Origin: Pseudomonas sp. P7548
GTDB lineage: Bacteria; Pseudomonadota; Gammaproteobacteria; Pseudomonadales; Pseudomonadaceae
Length of the DNA: 64,000 nt
NCBI RefSeq assembly: GCF_013386585.1
Contig: NZ_JACARO010000063.1
Location: 30,415 to 94,414 of the forward strand
Direction: 5' to 3'
Shown: positions 25,022 to 34,364 of the stretch, piece by piece
Layout of the letters: each line of letters starts with the position of its first letter
Numbering within the stretch: the stretch's first letter is position 1
Notes under the pieces: model-generated
Database searches by the model: none
What the model was told of the DNA's origin: nothing
What the model saw: only the letters and a program-made list of their open reading frames with translations
Translations under genes and position numbers: made by a program

Positions 25022-25909
25022 TCACAGCACGTAGACGAAGAAAAACAGGCCGATCCACACCACATCCACAAAATGCCAATACCAACTGGCCGCCTCAAAA
25101 CCGAACTGGTGCTCGGCATTGAAGTGCCCCTTGAGGATGCGCATCAGCATCACGAACAAAATGATCGTGCCGATGGTCACGTGGGCGCCATGAAAGCCTG
25201 TGAGCATGAAGAAGGTCGCGCCGTACACGCCAGAGCCGAGGGTCAGGCCCAGCTCTTTATAGGCATGCATGTACTCCTCGGCCTGGAAGCCCAGGAATGC
25301 CCAACCCAGCAGCACGGTGATCGCCAGCCAGATTTTCAACGCACCACGGTGCCCCTTGCGCAACGCATGGTGCGCCAGGGTGATGGTCACGCTGGAACTG
25401 ACCAGCAGGATCGTGTTGACCAGCGGCAAGCCCCACGGGCTGATCGTGCCTTCCGGCGGCGGGTACAGTTTTGGGTCAGGGTTGTTGAGCAGCGGCCAGG
25501 TAAATTCGAAGTTCGGCCACAGCATGTGCGCGATGCCCTTGTGGCCTTCGCCGCCCAGCCACGGGCCGGACATATGCCGCACGTAGAACAGCGCACCGAA
25601 GAAGGCGATAAAGAACATCACCTCGGAAAAGATGAACCAAGTCATGCCCCAGCGGAACGAGCGGTCCATCTGTGGGCTGTACAAACCGGCGCGGCTTTCC
25701 TTGATCACCGCGCCAAACCAACCGAACAGCATGTAGGCCAGCAACAGGCCGCCGACGAAGAAAATCCACGGGCCGTGGGATTCCGGGCGCGCCGCCTTCA
25801 GGTCGTTGAACCACACGGCCAGGCCGTACACCGTGATCAACATGCCAAACGTAGCAATTATTGGCCATTTGCTTTGCGCTGGTACGTAGTACGTATCATG
25901 AGACGACAT
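25022..25909 (-). CDS. ctaE: Cytochrome c oxidase subunit III
   Basis: Seven-helix subunit III of the aa3 oxidase, 295 residues from ATG 25909 (MSSHDTYYVPAQ). Family features include the SHGPWIFFVGG and FFIAFFGALFY helices, ITLAHHALRKG, and the C-terminal WYWHFVDVVWIGLFF. An open frame continues upstream into cox11 but without similarity. It follows cox11 by 35 bases. Confidence 0.95.
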   Translation of the reverse strand: MSSHDTYYVPAQSKWPIIATFGMLITVYGLAVWFNDLKAARPESHGPWIFFVGGLLLAYMLFGWFGAVIKESRAGLYSPQMDRSFRWGMTWFIFSEVMFFIAFFGALFYVRHMSGPWLGGEGHKGIAHMLWPNFEFTWPLLNNPDPKLYPPPEGTISPWGLPLVNTILLVSSSVTITLAHHALRKGHRGALKIWLAITVLLGWAFLGFQAEEYMHAYKELGLTLGSGVYGATFFMLTGFHGAHVTIGTIILFVMLMRILKGHFNAEHQFGFEAASWYWHFVDVVWIGLFFFVYVL

Positions 25910-25944
25910 GTATTCGCTCTCCTGATTGAGGGGGCAAACAGTAG

Positions 25945-26496
25945 CTAGCCCCCGGTGTGGACAGCCACCGGCGGTTGGCGCGCAGTGATATCGAACAGCG
26001 TGTACGCCAGGGTCAAATGCTTCACATCCTTGGGCATGTCGCGATCGACAATGAAACGCACCGGCATTTCGATGCGCTGGCCTGGCTGCAGCACTTGCTG
26101 GGTGAAACAAAAACACTCGGTCTTGTGGAAATACATCGCCGCTTCCGCCGGGGAAATACTCGGTACGGCCTGGGCGGTCATGGGTTTATCGGTAGGGTTG
26201 TAGGCCACAAACAGCATCTCGGTGACCGCACCGGGATTGACCACCACTTCATCGGCCTTGGAATGGAACTCCCAGACCATGTCGATGGCATTGGTGGACA
26301 GGAACTGCACCCGCACCTGGCGCGTGGGGTCCACCACCTGCTCACCCTCGTACTGCCCGGCGGTCTTGCCGTTGATACCGAAGGCTTTGCACATCACGTC
26401 GTAGATCGGCACCAGGGCAAAGCCGAAGGCGAACATGGCCACCACCAGGATCAGCAGGCGGGTGACCAGCCGCCTGATCGGCACCGATTCAGCCAT
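25945..26496 (-). CDS. ctaG: Cytochrome c oxidase assembly protein CtaG (Cox11)
   Basis: Copper chaperone for the CuB site of subunit I. The 183-residue protein has one N-terminal membrane helix (12-32) and a periplasmic domain with the copper motif CFCF (Cys128 and Cys130) plus the conserved Cys36 in YDVMCKAFG. I use ATG 26496; a GTG one codon earlier is possible. A REPIN separates it from subunit I upstream. Confidence 0.93.
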   Translation of the reverse strand: MAESVPIRRLVTRLLILVVAMFAFGFALVPIYDVMCKAFGINGKTAGQYEGEQVVDPTRQVRVQFLSTNAIDMVWEFHSKADEVVVNPGAVTEMLFVAYNPTDKPMTAQAVPSISPAEAAMYFHKTECFCFTQQVLQPGQRIEMPVRFIVDRDMPKDVKHLTLAYTLFDITARQPPVAVHTGG

Positions 26497-26523
26497 CACA
26501 CACCCCCTCGCTGTTGATTTTCT

Positions 26524-26611
26524 GTGGGAGCTGGCTTGCCTGCGATGGCGGTGTCCCAGCTACCATTTCCGGCAACTGACACACCGCTATCGCTGGCAAG
26601 CCAGCTCCTAC
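26524..26611. repeat. REPIN inside the cox operon
   Basis: Inverted pair with ends GTGGGAGCTGGCTTGC and GCAAGCCAGCTCCTAC (one half has the TAGGAG variant). It lies between ctaD and ctaG, both on the minus strand, so it will be transcribed as a hairpin within the message. Confidence 0.88.
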
Positions 26612-26632
26612 AAGGGATTTGTACAGAGGTGT

Positions 26633-28216
26633 TCATTTGACCTCCGGCGGCGTGGTGAAGGTGTGGTACGGCGCCGGCGAAGGAATGCTCCATTCCAGCC
26701 CTTCAGCCCCATCCCACGGCTTGGCCGGCGCAGGCGGGCCGCCACGGATGCACTTGATCACGATGAACAGGAAGAAGATCTGCGTAGCGCCGAACATGAA
26801 CGCGCCAATCGACGAAACCATGTTGAAGTCGGCGAACTGCAGGTTGTAGTCCGGCACCCGGCGCGGCATACCGGCCAGCCCCACGAAATGCATCGGGAAG
26901 AACGCCAGGTTCATGCCCACGAAGGACAGCCAGAAGTGCAGCTTGCCCAGGGTTTCGTCGTACATGTGGCCGGTCCATTTCGGCAGCCAGTAGTACGCCG
27001 AGGCGAAGATGCCAAAGATCGCGCCAGGCACCAGTACGTAATGGAAGTGCGCCACCACAAAGTAGGTGTCGTGGTACTGGAAGTCGGCGGGCGCAATCGC
27101 CAGCATCAGCCCGGAGAAGCCGCCGATGGTGAACAAAATCACGAAGGCTACGGCAAACAGCATCGGCGTCTCGAAGGTCAGCGAGCCTTGCCACATGGTG
27201 CTGACCCAGTTGAACACCTTCACCCCCGTGGGCACGGCGATCAGCAGGGTGGCGTACATGAAGAACAGCTCGCCCACCAGCGGGATGCCGACCACAAACA
27301 TGTGGTGCGCCCACACGATGAACGACAGGAACGCGATGCTCGCCGTGGCGTAGACCATAGAGGTGTAGCCGAACAGCGGCTTGCGCGAGAAGGTCGGGAT
27401 GATCGAGCTGACGGCACCGAACGCCGGCAGGATCATGATGTACACCTCCGGGTGACCGAAGAACCAGAACACGTGCTGGAACAGCACAGGGTCACCGCCA
27501 CCGGCCGCGCTGAAGAAACTGGTGCCGAAATGGATGTCCATCAGCATCATGGTCACGCAGCCCGCCAGCACCGGCATCACCGCGATCAACAGGAAGGCGG
27601 TGATCAGCCAGGTCCACACGAACAGCGGCATTTTCATCAACGTCATGCCGGGCGCACGCAGGTTGAGGATGGTGGCGACCACGTTGATCGCCCCCATGAT
27701 CGAACTGATGCCCATCAGGTGGATGGCGAAAATAAAGAACGTCACGCTTTCCGGTGCATAGGTGGTGGAGAGCGGGGCATAGAAGGTCCAGCCGAAATTC
27801 GGCCCGCCCCCGGGGGTGAACAAGGTCGACACCAGTAGCAGGAACGCGGCCGGCAACAGCCAGAAGCTGAAGTTGTTCATGCGCGGCAGAGCCATGTCCG
27901 GCGCGCCGATCATCAGCGGGATCATCCAGTTGGCCAGGCCGACGAACGCCGGCATTACTGCACCGAACACCATGATCAAACCGTGCATGGTGGTCATCTG
28001 GTTGAAAAACGCCGGTTGCACGATCTGCAGGCCCGGCTGGAACAGTTCGGCACGAATCACCATGGCGAACGAGCCGCCGAGCAGGAACATGGTGAAGGCG
28101 AACCACAGGTACATCGTGCCGATGTCTTTATGGTTGGTGGTCAGCACCCAGCGCATCAATCCTTTGGCGGGGCCGTGGGCATGGTCGGCATGACCATGGT
28201 CGATCACAGTGCTCAT
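26633..28216 (-). CDS. ctaD: Cytochrome c oxidase subunit I (aa3)
   Basis: Catalytic 12-helix subunit carrying heme a and the heme a3-CuB centre; reduces O2 to water and pumps protons. At 527 residues it has the heme a ligand His78 in TTMHGL, the CuB and cross-linked His-Tyr in FFGHPEVYI, the CuB pair in WAHHMF, and the heme a3 and heme a ligands in VAHFHYVL. Starts at ATG 28216. Second gene of the locus after subunit II. Length and residues are normal for an A-type oxidase. Confidence 0.97.
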   Translation of the reverse strand: MSTVIDHGHADHAHGPAKGLMRWVLTTNHKDIGTMYLWFAFTMFLLGGSFAMVIRAELFQPGLQIVQPAFFNQMTTMHGLIMVFGAVMPAFVGLANWMIPLMIGAPDMALPRMNNFSFWLLPAAFLLLVSTLFTPGGGPNFGWTFYAPLSTTYAPESVTFFIFAIHLMGISSIMGAINVVATILNLRAPGMTLMKMPLFVWTWLITAFLLIAVMPVLAGCVTMMLMDIHFGTSFFSAAGGGDPVLFQHVFWFFGHPEVYIMILPAFGAVSSIIPTFSRKPLFGYTSMVYATASIAFLSFIVWAHHMFVVGIPLVGELFFMYATLLIAVPTGVKVFNWVSTMWQGSLTFETPMLFAVAFVILFTIGGFSGLMLAIAPADFQYHDTYFVVAHFHYVLVPGAIFGIFASAYYWLPKWTGHMYDETLGKLHFWLSFVGMNLAFFPMHFVGLAGMPRRVPDYNLQFADFNMVSSIGAFMFGATQIFFLFIVIKCIRGGPPAPAKPWDGAEGLEWSIPSPAPYHTFTTPPEVK

Positions 28217-28274
28217 GGCCGTTCTCCTGCAAGCGAGTGGGCGGGGCGGTTCAGGGCATACGCAGTGAGGGCTG

Positions 28275-29402
28275 TCATTTGCTTTGCGCCTGTTTCAGAG
28301 CCAGCACGTCTTTGGGCGTGACCATGTCGCCTTTGTTGTTGCCCCAGGCGTTGCGTTCGTAGGTCACCACGGCGGCGATATCCACTTCCGAAAGCTGCTT
28401 GCCAAACGCCGCCATGGCGGTGCCGGGCTTGCCGAAATAGACACGGTGCAGGTGGTCTTCCTTAGGTCCAATGGCGATCGGCGAGCCCTTGAGCGCCGGG
28501 AACATCGGCGGCAGGCCCTGGCCTTCGGCCTGGTGACAGGCCACGCAGGTGGTGTGGTAGACCTTGTCGCCACGGGCCACCAGTTCGTCCAGCGTCCACT
28601 CTTTGGAGGTCAGCTCCTTGAGCTTGGCGGCTTCTTCCTTACGCTCGCCGAGCCAGGTGTCGTAGTCGGCCTTGGACTTGACCTCGACCACGATGGGCAT
28701 GAAGCCGTGGTCCTTGCCGCACAGCTCGGCGCACTGGCCCCGGTAGATGCCGGGCTTCTCGATACGGGTCCAGGCCTCGTTGACAAAACCGGGGATGGCA
28801 TCGCGCTTAACCGCAAAGGCCGGCACCCACCAGGAGTGGATCACGTCGGCCGCCGTCACCAGGAAGCGCACCTTGGCGCCCACCGGAAGCACCAGCGGCT
28901 GGTCGACTTCGAGCAAATAGTGCTCGCCCTTGGTGGCCTGGTTGTGGATCTGTTCGGCGGGCGTGGCCAGGTTGCTGAAGAACTCCACGTCCTGGCCCAG
29001 GTATTTGTAGTGCCACTTCCACTGATAGCCGGTGACCTGGATATCGATATCCGACTCACTGCTGTCGTAGATGTTGATCAGGGTCTTGGTCGCCGGAATA
29101 GCCATGGCCACCAGGATCAGCAGGGGCACCACGGTCCAGAGGATTTCCACGGTCGTGCTCTCGTGGAACTTGGCGGCCACCTGGCCCGTAGACCGACGGT
29201 GCAGGATCATCGACCAGAACATCGCGCCAAACACGACAATGCCGATTACCACACAGATCCAGAAAATGGTCATGTGCAGGTCAAACACGGCGTGACTGAC
29301 TTCAGTAGCCCCTGGCGCCATATTCGTTGTCCAGGCGGCTTGCGCCTGGCCGAATACTGACCACAACAGTAGGCCCATCCAAACGTGTGGATGTCGCGTC
29401 AT
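28275..29402 (-). CDS. ctaC: Cytochrome c oxidase subunit II with fused cytochrome c domain
   Basis: A 375-residue subunit II of the caa3-like class. After a signal peptide (to about residue 22) come two membrane helices (41-63 and 88-108), the cupredoxin domain with CuA ligands His189, Cys224, Cys228, His232 and Met235 (CAELCGKDHGFM), and a C-terminal cytochrome c domain with CVACH at 286-290. It can therefore carry electrons to CuA through its own heme c. First gene of the oxidase operon; ATG 29402 follows AAGGGGAAC. Confidence 0.95.
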   Translation of the reverse strand: MTRHPHVWMGLLLWSVFGQAQAAWTTNMAPGATEVSHAVFDLHMTIFWICVVIGIVVFGAMFWSMILHRRSTGQVAAKFHESTTVEILWTVVPLLILVAMAIPATKTLINIYDSSESDIDIQVTGYQWKWHYKYLGQDVEFFSNLATPAEQIHNQATKGEHYLLEVDQPLVLPVGAKVRFLVTAADVIHSWWVPAFAVKRDAIPGFVNEAWTRIEKPGIYRGQCAELCGKDHGFMPIVVEVKSKADYDTWLGERKEEAAKLKELTSKEWTLDELVARGDKVYHTTCVACHQAEGQGLPPMFPALKGSPIAIGPKEDHLHRVYFGKPGTAMAAFGKQLSEVDIAAVVTYERNAWGNNKGDMVTPKDVLALKQAQSK

Positions 29403-29771
29403 TGCGGGTTCCCCTTTATGTTTCTTGTTATCCCGCCGGTTTGCACCTGCGGCGAAGGGAGCGGCTTCCATACTGCTTACAACCGCCTTGCCTTGCCTGC
29501 TTCATGCAGTTGGGCGTCATCAGCTAATTGCGTACAAATCCGAGTATAGACACGCCCTGCAACCCCGCAATGTGTAGGGGCAAATGAGTAAAAACAGACG
29601 GCCGGAGCCAATAAAACCGGGAGCGGAATCGTTTATCCGACGAACGATGGCAATTCGATATAACGGAGGCGCATAACCATGAAATAATTATGACAAATGC
29701 GTCTGAGGCGCTCGTATAAACGAGCTACCTTATCCTCTCCCTTTTCCTACGCCTGCATCACTGGAGCTTTC
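29403..29771. other. 369-bp divergent intergenic region, no gene
   Basis: Separates the cox operon from a plus-strand gene and must hold promoters for both. The part near 29630-29710 is AT-rich (ATTCGATATAAC, GAAATAATTATGAC). I see no REP, no convincing ANR box (TTGAT-N4-ATCAA), no terminator and no small open frame with a ribosome-binding site. Confidence 0.6.
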
Positions 29772-30419
29772 ATGAACACCGCCGCATTGCGCGAGCAGAT
29801 TTCCCGTGCCCATCAACACGAAGCCAGCACTGGCCAGCTTGCCCAGCAACTGGAAAAACAATTGCCGCACCTGCACTCGGCCATCTCCCTGGCTGACGGT
29901 GATCGCAACATTGTCATGACCCGCTTTGTCACCGCCTACATCGACCTCGTCCCCGACCTGCTGGACGCCGCCAATGACGTGGCCCGCGAAGCCGGCATCG
30001 AAAGCCAGATCAAGCCGGTACTGAAAATCGCCGAGCATTTCTTCCTGCAGCCGCCTGCGATCCTGGCCGGCCACGAAGGGCTCGACGGCCTGCTAGACGA
30101 GGCCTACCTGGCCCATCGCCTGGTGGAAGAGGTCAACGACCTGTACATCAAGCATTTCGGCCAGCCGTTGATTCCGGCGGATACCACGGTTGCCAACCTG
30201 ATCGCGCACCAATTGATTGGCGAGCAGTTTGCCAACCAGCTGGATGAGGCGGTGCACTTGGCCGTGGATGAAATGTTGAACGAAGACAGTTTTGCACTGG
30301 AGTCGGTTGAAGCGTACCGCGAGACCCTCAAGAGCCCGGATACAGAAGCAGCGTGGAAGCGTTGGCCGTGCCTGTCGCGCCAGCTAGGGGTTGAGTTGGC
30401 GCTGGATCAACCGGCTTAA
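29772..30419 (+). CDS. Conserved hypothetical protein, cytosolic, all-helical
   Basis: A 215-residue protein from ATG 29772 (MNTAALREQI). It is predicted almost wholly alpha-helical, without signal peptide, membrane helix or Cys motif. Near-repeats of acidic/Leu helices are seen. A homologue occupies the same place, divergent from coxB, in other pseudomonads, so a link to the oxidase is possible. I do not recognise a function. It converges with the SulP gene across a REP-rich gap. Confidence 0.65.
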   Translation: MNTAALREQISRAHQHEASTGQLAQQLEKQLPHLHSAISLADGDRNIVMTRFVTAYIDLVPDLLDAANDVAREAGIESQIKPVLKIAEHFFLQPPAILAGHEGLDGLLDEAYLAHRLVEEVNDLYIKHFGQPLIPADTTVANLIAHQLIGEQFANQLDEAVHLAVDEMLNEDSFALESVEAYRETLKSPDTEAAWKRWPCLSRQLGVELALDQPA

Positions 30420-30444
30420 TTTTCCGGGCCGCAAACGATCAACT

Positions 30445-30644
30445 GTGGGAGCTGGTTTGCCCTAACGCCAGTCAGTTAAGTGCAGCACGATCTCTGTAGT
30501 GAGCGGGCTTGTCGAATCGTCGCACCGCCCGCGCTGGGTGGCGCAGCTGCCCTAATCCGGTCGCCGCGCTCTTCCAGACAGAACTCAGTTGTCTGGTTTT
30601 GGGGCCGCTTCGCAGCCCAGCGCGGGACAAGCCCGCTCACTACA
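30445..30644. repeat. REP cluster: single degenerate copy plus an inverted TAGTGAGCGGGCTTGTC pair
   Basis: 30445-30468 is a lone degenerate GTGGGAGCTGGTTTGCC copy. 30495-30513 and 30626-30644 are an exact 19-base inverted pair (TGTAGTGAGCGGGCTTGTC) about 112 bases apart with GC-rich secondary palindromes between (CGCGCTGGG / CCCAGCGCG). This is a different REP family from the others here. It fills the convergent gap before the SulP gene. Confidence 0.8.
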
Positions 30645-30711
30645 AGAGCCTGGCCACCCTTTGGTTCCTTAACTAACTGGCAAGCCAGCGCCTACAGGGT
30701 GGGTTGTGGTG

Positions 30712-32253
30712 TCAGGCGGGCGCGGAGCCCAGGCCTGCCGTCGTCCGCTCACGGCCTTCCAGCCGTCGCTTCAAGCCGCGTGCCTCGATCACCAGCGTCG
30801 AGCCCTTCGCCACATTCGCCCGTCCCCATTCCTCCAGCAACTCCAGGCAGGAGTGGTCGATGTAACTCAGGTTGCTCAGTGGCACATGCACGGTCGTCCC
30901 CGCAGGCACCGTCGCCAGCACTTGAGTCAACGCCGGCACTTTCAGAAAGGTCGCCGCACCGACCAACCGCAATTCCATCTCGCCTTCCTGGGGCAGGTCG
31001 ATCAAGCTGATTTTCAGCCGCGAAGCCTTGAGGGCCAACGTGACCAACGTCAACCCGAAGCCGATCAATACACCTGTCAGCAAGTCGGTAAAGACGATCG
31101 CCAGTGCCGTCGCCGAATAGGTCAGCATCGGCATCCGCCCATAGCGCCCCAGCGCCTTGAATGCCTTGAGGTCAACCAACTTGATCCCGGTGTACACCAG
31201 CACGCCCGCCAGGCTCGCCACCGGAATGCTCTGCAGCACACTCGACAGCAACAGCACGAACGCCAGCAGCCACAGGCCGTGGAACATCGCCGACAGGCGC
31301 GTCGTCGCCCCGGCTTGCACGTTGGCCGAACTGCGCACGATCACCCCCGTCATCGGCAAGGCGCCGACCAGGCCACACAGCATATTGCCTACACCTTGAG
31401 CGGATAACTCCTTGTCGAAATCAGAACGCTGACCGCTGTGCATGCGGTCTACCGCGGCGGCGGAGAGCAGGGTTTCGGCACTGGCGATAAACGCCACGGC
31501 AAAGGCGGCGATCAGCAGTTGTGGGTCGGCCAGATTCAGCAAGTCACTGGGACGCAGCCAGTCGATGGCGTCCGCAAGGTTTTCCGGAACCTCCACGCGC
31601 TTGACCTGCAAGGCCAGCACCAGGCTTGCCACCGTGGTCAGACCAACACCCAACAAGGCGCCCGGTACAAAACGCAGGCTCTGCGGGCGTAATTTATCCC
31701 ACAGGTACATCACCAACATCGTCGACAAGCCGAGCAGCCCCGCTTGCCAGCCAAGGCCACCACCCAGGGTGGGAATGGCTTCAGCCAGAGCCGCCGGGAA
31801 CCCGGCCAGGTTGTCCAACCCCGAAGGCTTGGGCGCGCCATCGAGCATCACGTGGACCTGTGACAGCACGATCAGCACACCGATCCCCGCCAGCATGCCG
31901 TACACCACGGCGGGCGCCGTGACCCGGAACCAGCAGCCCAGGCGCAAGCGCCCGGCAACCAATTGCAGGAACCCCGCCAGCAACAGGATCGGCCCCAGCA
32001 TCAGCATGCCGTGCTGACGCACCAGCTCGAACACCAGCACCGCCAACCCGGCAGCCGGGCCGCTGACCTGCAGGGGCGATCCCGCCAACCAACCCACCAC
32101 CAGGCCACCGATGATTCCGGTAATCAGGCCTTTGGCCGGCGGCATGCCGGACGCAATCGCAATACCCATGCACAAGGGCAGGGCGACCAAAAACACCACC
32201 ACAGAGGCGAGCAGCTCCCGCGGCAGTACAGCTTTCAATTGAGCAGCACGCAT
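30712..32253 (-). CDS. SulP family anion transporter (probable bicarbonate/sulfate permease)
   Basis: A 513-residue membrane protein with about 10-12 helices in the SulP fold (start LKAVLPRELLASVVVFLVAL; GSPLQVSGPAAGLAVLV) and a short C-terminal STAS domain (about 410-500, LSNLSYIDHSCLELLEEW). Sequence alone does not fix the anion. The beta-carbonic anhydrase gene just upstream on the same strand (86 bases) favours bicarbonate, as with BicA-type and Pseudomonas SulP-CA pairs. I would call it a bicarbonate or sulfate:H+/Na+ carrier. Confidence 0.85.
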   Translation of the reverse strand: MRAAQLKAVLPRELLASVVVFLVALPLCMGIAIASGMPPAKGLITGIIGGLVVGWLAGSPLQVSGPAAGLAVLVFELVRQHGMLMLGPILLLAGFLQLVAGRLRLGCWFRVTAPAVVYGMLAGIGVLIVLSQVHVMLDGAPKPSGLDNLAGFPAALAEAIPTLGGGLGWQAGLLGLSTMLVMYLWDKLRPQSLRFVPGALLGVGLTTVASLVLALQVKRVEVPENLADAIDWLRPSDLLNLADPQLLIAAFAVAFIASAETLLSAAAVDRMHSGQRSDFDKELSAQGVGNMLCGLVGALPMTGVIVRSSANVQAGATTRLSAMFHGLWLLAFVLLLSSVLQSIPVASLAGVLVYTGIKLVDLKAFKALGRYGRMPMLTYSATALAIVFTDLLTGVLIGFGLTLVTLALKASRLKISLIDLPQEGEMELRLVGAATFLKVPALTQVLATVPAGTTVHVPLSNLSYIDHSCLELLEEWGRANVAKGSTLVIEARGLKRRLEGRERTTAGLGSAPA

Positions 32254-32338
32254 GATGACTCTCCCGAGACATTCGCCGGGCGTGGCAACGCCTGGCTGCT
32301 CTAATGGCAGCCATCGCGTTACCCGGCAAGGAAGTGTT

Positions 32339-33070
32339 TTAGAAGCGCGCTTTAGGCGTCGCGCATGGGATCGGCCCGTCGCCGCTCAACGAGCGGAAGG
32401 CCGACTGGTCGGCGTCGTAGGCGCGGATCTCACTGGTCTCGATGTTGTAGATCCAGCCGTGGATAAACAATTGACCATTGGCCATGCGCGAAGCCACGGA
32501 AGGGTGGGTGCGCAGATGTTGCAGCTGGGCGATGACGTTTTCTTCAGTCAGCACCTTCATGCTTTCGCCTTCGTTGGCACAGTCGCAATTGTCCTCAACC
32601 ATCGACTTGGCGACCTCGGCATGGCGCAGCCAGGCCCTGACCGTCGGCATCTTCTCCAGACTGGCAGGGTTGAGCACCGCACGCATGGCACCGCAGTCGG
32701 AATGCCCGCACACGATGATGTGCTGCACGCCCAAGGCCAGTACCGCGTACTCGATGGCGGTGGAAACACCACCGTTCATCTGCCCGTAGGGCGGCACCAC
32801 GTTGCCGACGTTACGGGTTACGAACAGATCGCCTGGAGAGCTTTGGGTAATCAGCTCAGGGACGATGCGCGAGTCGGCGCAGGTGATGAACATCGCCCGC
32901 GGGCTCTGGGCCGTGGCGAGTTTCTTGAACAGTTCTTCCTGCTGGGGGAAGACGTCGTGATGGAAATGCAAAAAGCCGTCAACAATATGCTTCAGCGCTG
33001 CATCGGCGGTTTCAGCCACCTGAGGGGCTGATGCCGACGCAGCCAACGGCTGTTTATCCTTGTCACTCAT
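32339..33070 (-). CDS. Beta-class carbonic anhydrase
   Basis: Zinc enzyme that interconverts CO2 and bicarbonate. The 243-residue protein has zinc ligands Cys64 (TCADSR, with the Asp66-Arg68 dyad), His123 and Cys126 (CGHSDCG). An N-terminal Ala-rich stretch of ~20 residues precedes the domain; it does not look like a Sec signal. First gene of a two-gene unit with the SulP transporter, which implies bicarbonate handling. P. aeruginosa has an equivalent pair (psCA1). Confidence 0.93.
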   Translation of the reverse strand: MSDKDKQPLAASASAPQVAETADAALKHIVDGFLHFHHDVFPQQEELFKKLATAQSPRAMFITCADSRIVPELITQSSPGDLFVTRNVGNVVPPYGQMNGGVSTAIEYAVLALGVQHIIVCGHSDCGAMRAVLNPASLEKMPTVRAWLRHAEVAKSMVEDNCDCANEGESMKVLTEENVIAQLQHLRTHPSVASRMANGQLFIHGWIYNIETSEIRAYDADQSAFRSLSGDGPIPCATPKARF

Positions 33071-33300
33071 GATTCATCCTCTTGATTAAGGCGGGGGAAT
33101 ATTCAGGCCAGTTCGACGCCGGCTCAGGGCAATAGTTGTGAAATGCCACAGAGCAGGCTTCCGACCCATCAGTCACTCGCTGAACAAGGTAACCATCTAA
33201 ACTTAATTCAAACTGAACAAACCGCTCTAGGTCGCAGGTTTCAGTGATATCAATGTGCGACCATTCCTACATAAGAACGCTCTTATCCTGACTAGTCTAC

Positions 33301-34359
33301 CTATAACAATGCCATCTGCCTGCCCGGTGGGCAGAACGCTGTGCAATCCAGATTAAACCCCTCCCGACGATTGAGCCCCAGGCGTTTGATCGCCTTGCTG
33401 AAGCGCTGGGCCAGCAAATCGGCAAACGGCCCCTCGCCACGCATGCGCACGCCAAAGCGGCTGTCGTACACCTCGCCACCCCGCACTTGCCGCACCAGGC
33501 TCATCACATGGGCCGCTCGCTGCGGGTAATGCGCCGCCAGCCATTCCTCGAACAGCGGCGCCACCTCAAGGGGCAGGCGCAGCATCATGTAGGCTGCACT
33601 TTGAGCACCGGCTGCGTGGGCTTCCGTGAGCAGGCTTTCGAGCTCGCTGTCGTTGATCATGGGGATCATCGGCGAACACAGCACCCCCACCGGGATACCC
33701 GCCTCACGCATCACCCGGATCGCCCGCAACCGCGCCTTGGGCGCCGCCGTGCGCGGCTCCAGGATGCGCTTGAGTTCGTCATCCAGGCTGGTGAGGCTGA
33801 TCATCACCGCCACCAGTCGCTGCTTGGCCAGCTCAGTGAGCAAATCAAGGTCGCGCAGGATCAGCGAGCCCTTGGTGATGATCGTCACCGGATGCCGGTA
33901 GCGCAGCAGCACTTCAAGGGTTTGACGGGTGATCCTGTATTCGCGCTCGATGGGCTGGTACGGGTCGGTATTGGAGCCCAGGTTGATCGGCGCACACATA
34001 TAGCCCGGCTTCGACAACTGCTGCTCCAACACATCGGCGGCGTTGCTCTTGGCAATCAACTTGGTCTCGAAGTCCAGCCCGGGGGACATGTCCCAATAGG
34101 CATGGCTGGGCCGCGCGTAGCAGTAGATACAGCCATGCTCGCAACCTCGGTAAGGGTTGATTGAGCGATCAAACGGCAGGTCCGGCGAGTTGTTGCGGGT
34201 GATGATGGTCTTGGCCGTTTCAATGCGCACTTCAGTGCCCTGGGTGGGTGGCACTTCCTGGTACCAGCCGTCGTCCTCGACCACGCTGACGGTGGGCGCG
34301 AAGCGGTTGTGCAGGTTGGTGGCAGTGCCCCGGCCACGGGGCGGCAACGGAGTAGACAT
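33301..34359 (-). CDS. PA0069 family radical SAM protein, SOS-linked
   Basis: A 352-residue radical SAM enzyme (SplB/Rv2578c-like group). The [4Fe-4S] Cys motif is C-x3-C-x2-C at 73-80 (RGCEHGCIYC) in the partial TIM barrel. It lacks the DNA-lesion features of a true spore photoproduct lyase, and its substrate is unknown. A near-consensus LexA box lies directly upstream of ATG 34359, so DNA-damage control is expected; I recall the P. aeruginosa homologue PA0069 among SOS-induced genes. Confidence 0.85.
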   Translation of the reverse strand: MSTPLPPRGRGTATNLHNRFAPTVSVVEDDGWYQEVPPTQGTEVRIETAKTIITRNNSPDLPFDRSINPYRGCEHGCIYCYARPSHAYWDMSPGLDFETKLIAKSNAADVLEQQLSKPGYMCAPINLGSNTDPYQPIEREYRITRQTLEVLLRYRHPVTIITKGSLILRDLDLLTELAKQRLVAVMISLTSLDDELKRILEPRTAAPKARLRAIRVMREAGIPVGVLCSPMIPMINDSELESLLTEAHAAGAQSAAYMMLRLPLEVAPLFEEWLAAHYPQRAAHVMSLVRQVRGGEVYDSRFGVRMRGEGPFADLLAQRFSKAIKRLGLNRREGFNLDCTAFCPPGRQMALL

Positions 34360-34364
34360 GAAAA

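Noticed and set aside
26496..26693. 65-codon frame between ctaG and ctaD
   Set aside because: Its sequence is made of REP repeats and the end of ctaD; I looked here for a DUF2970-type small gene and did not find one.
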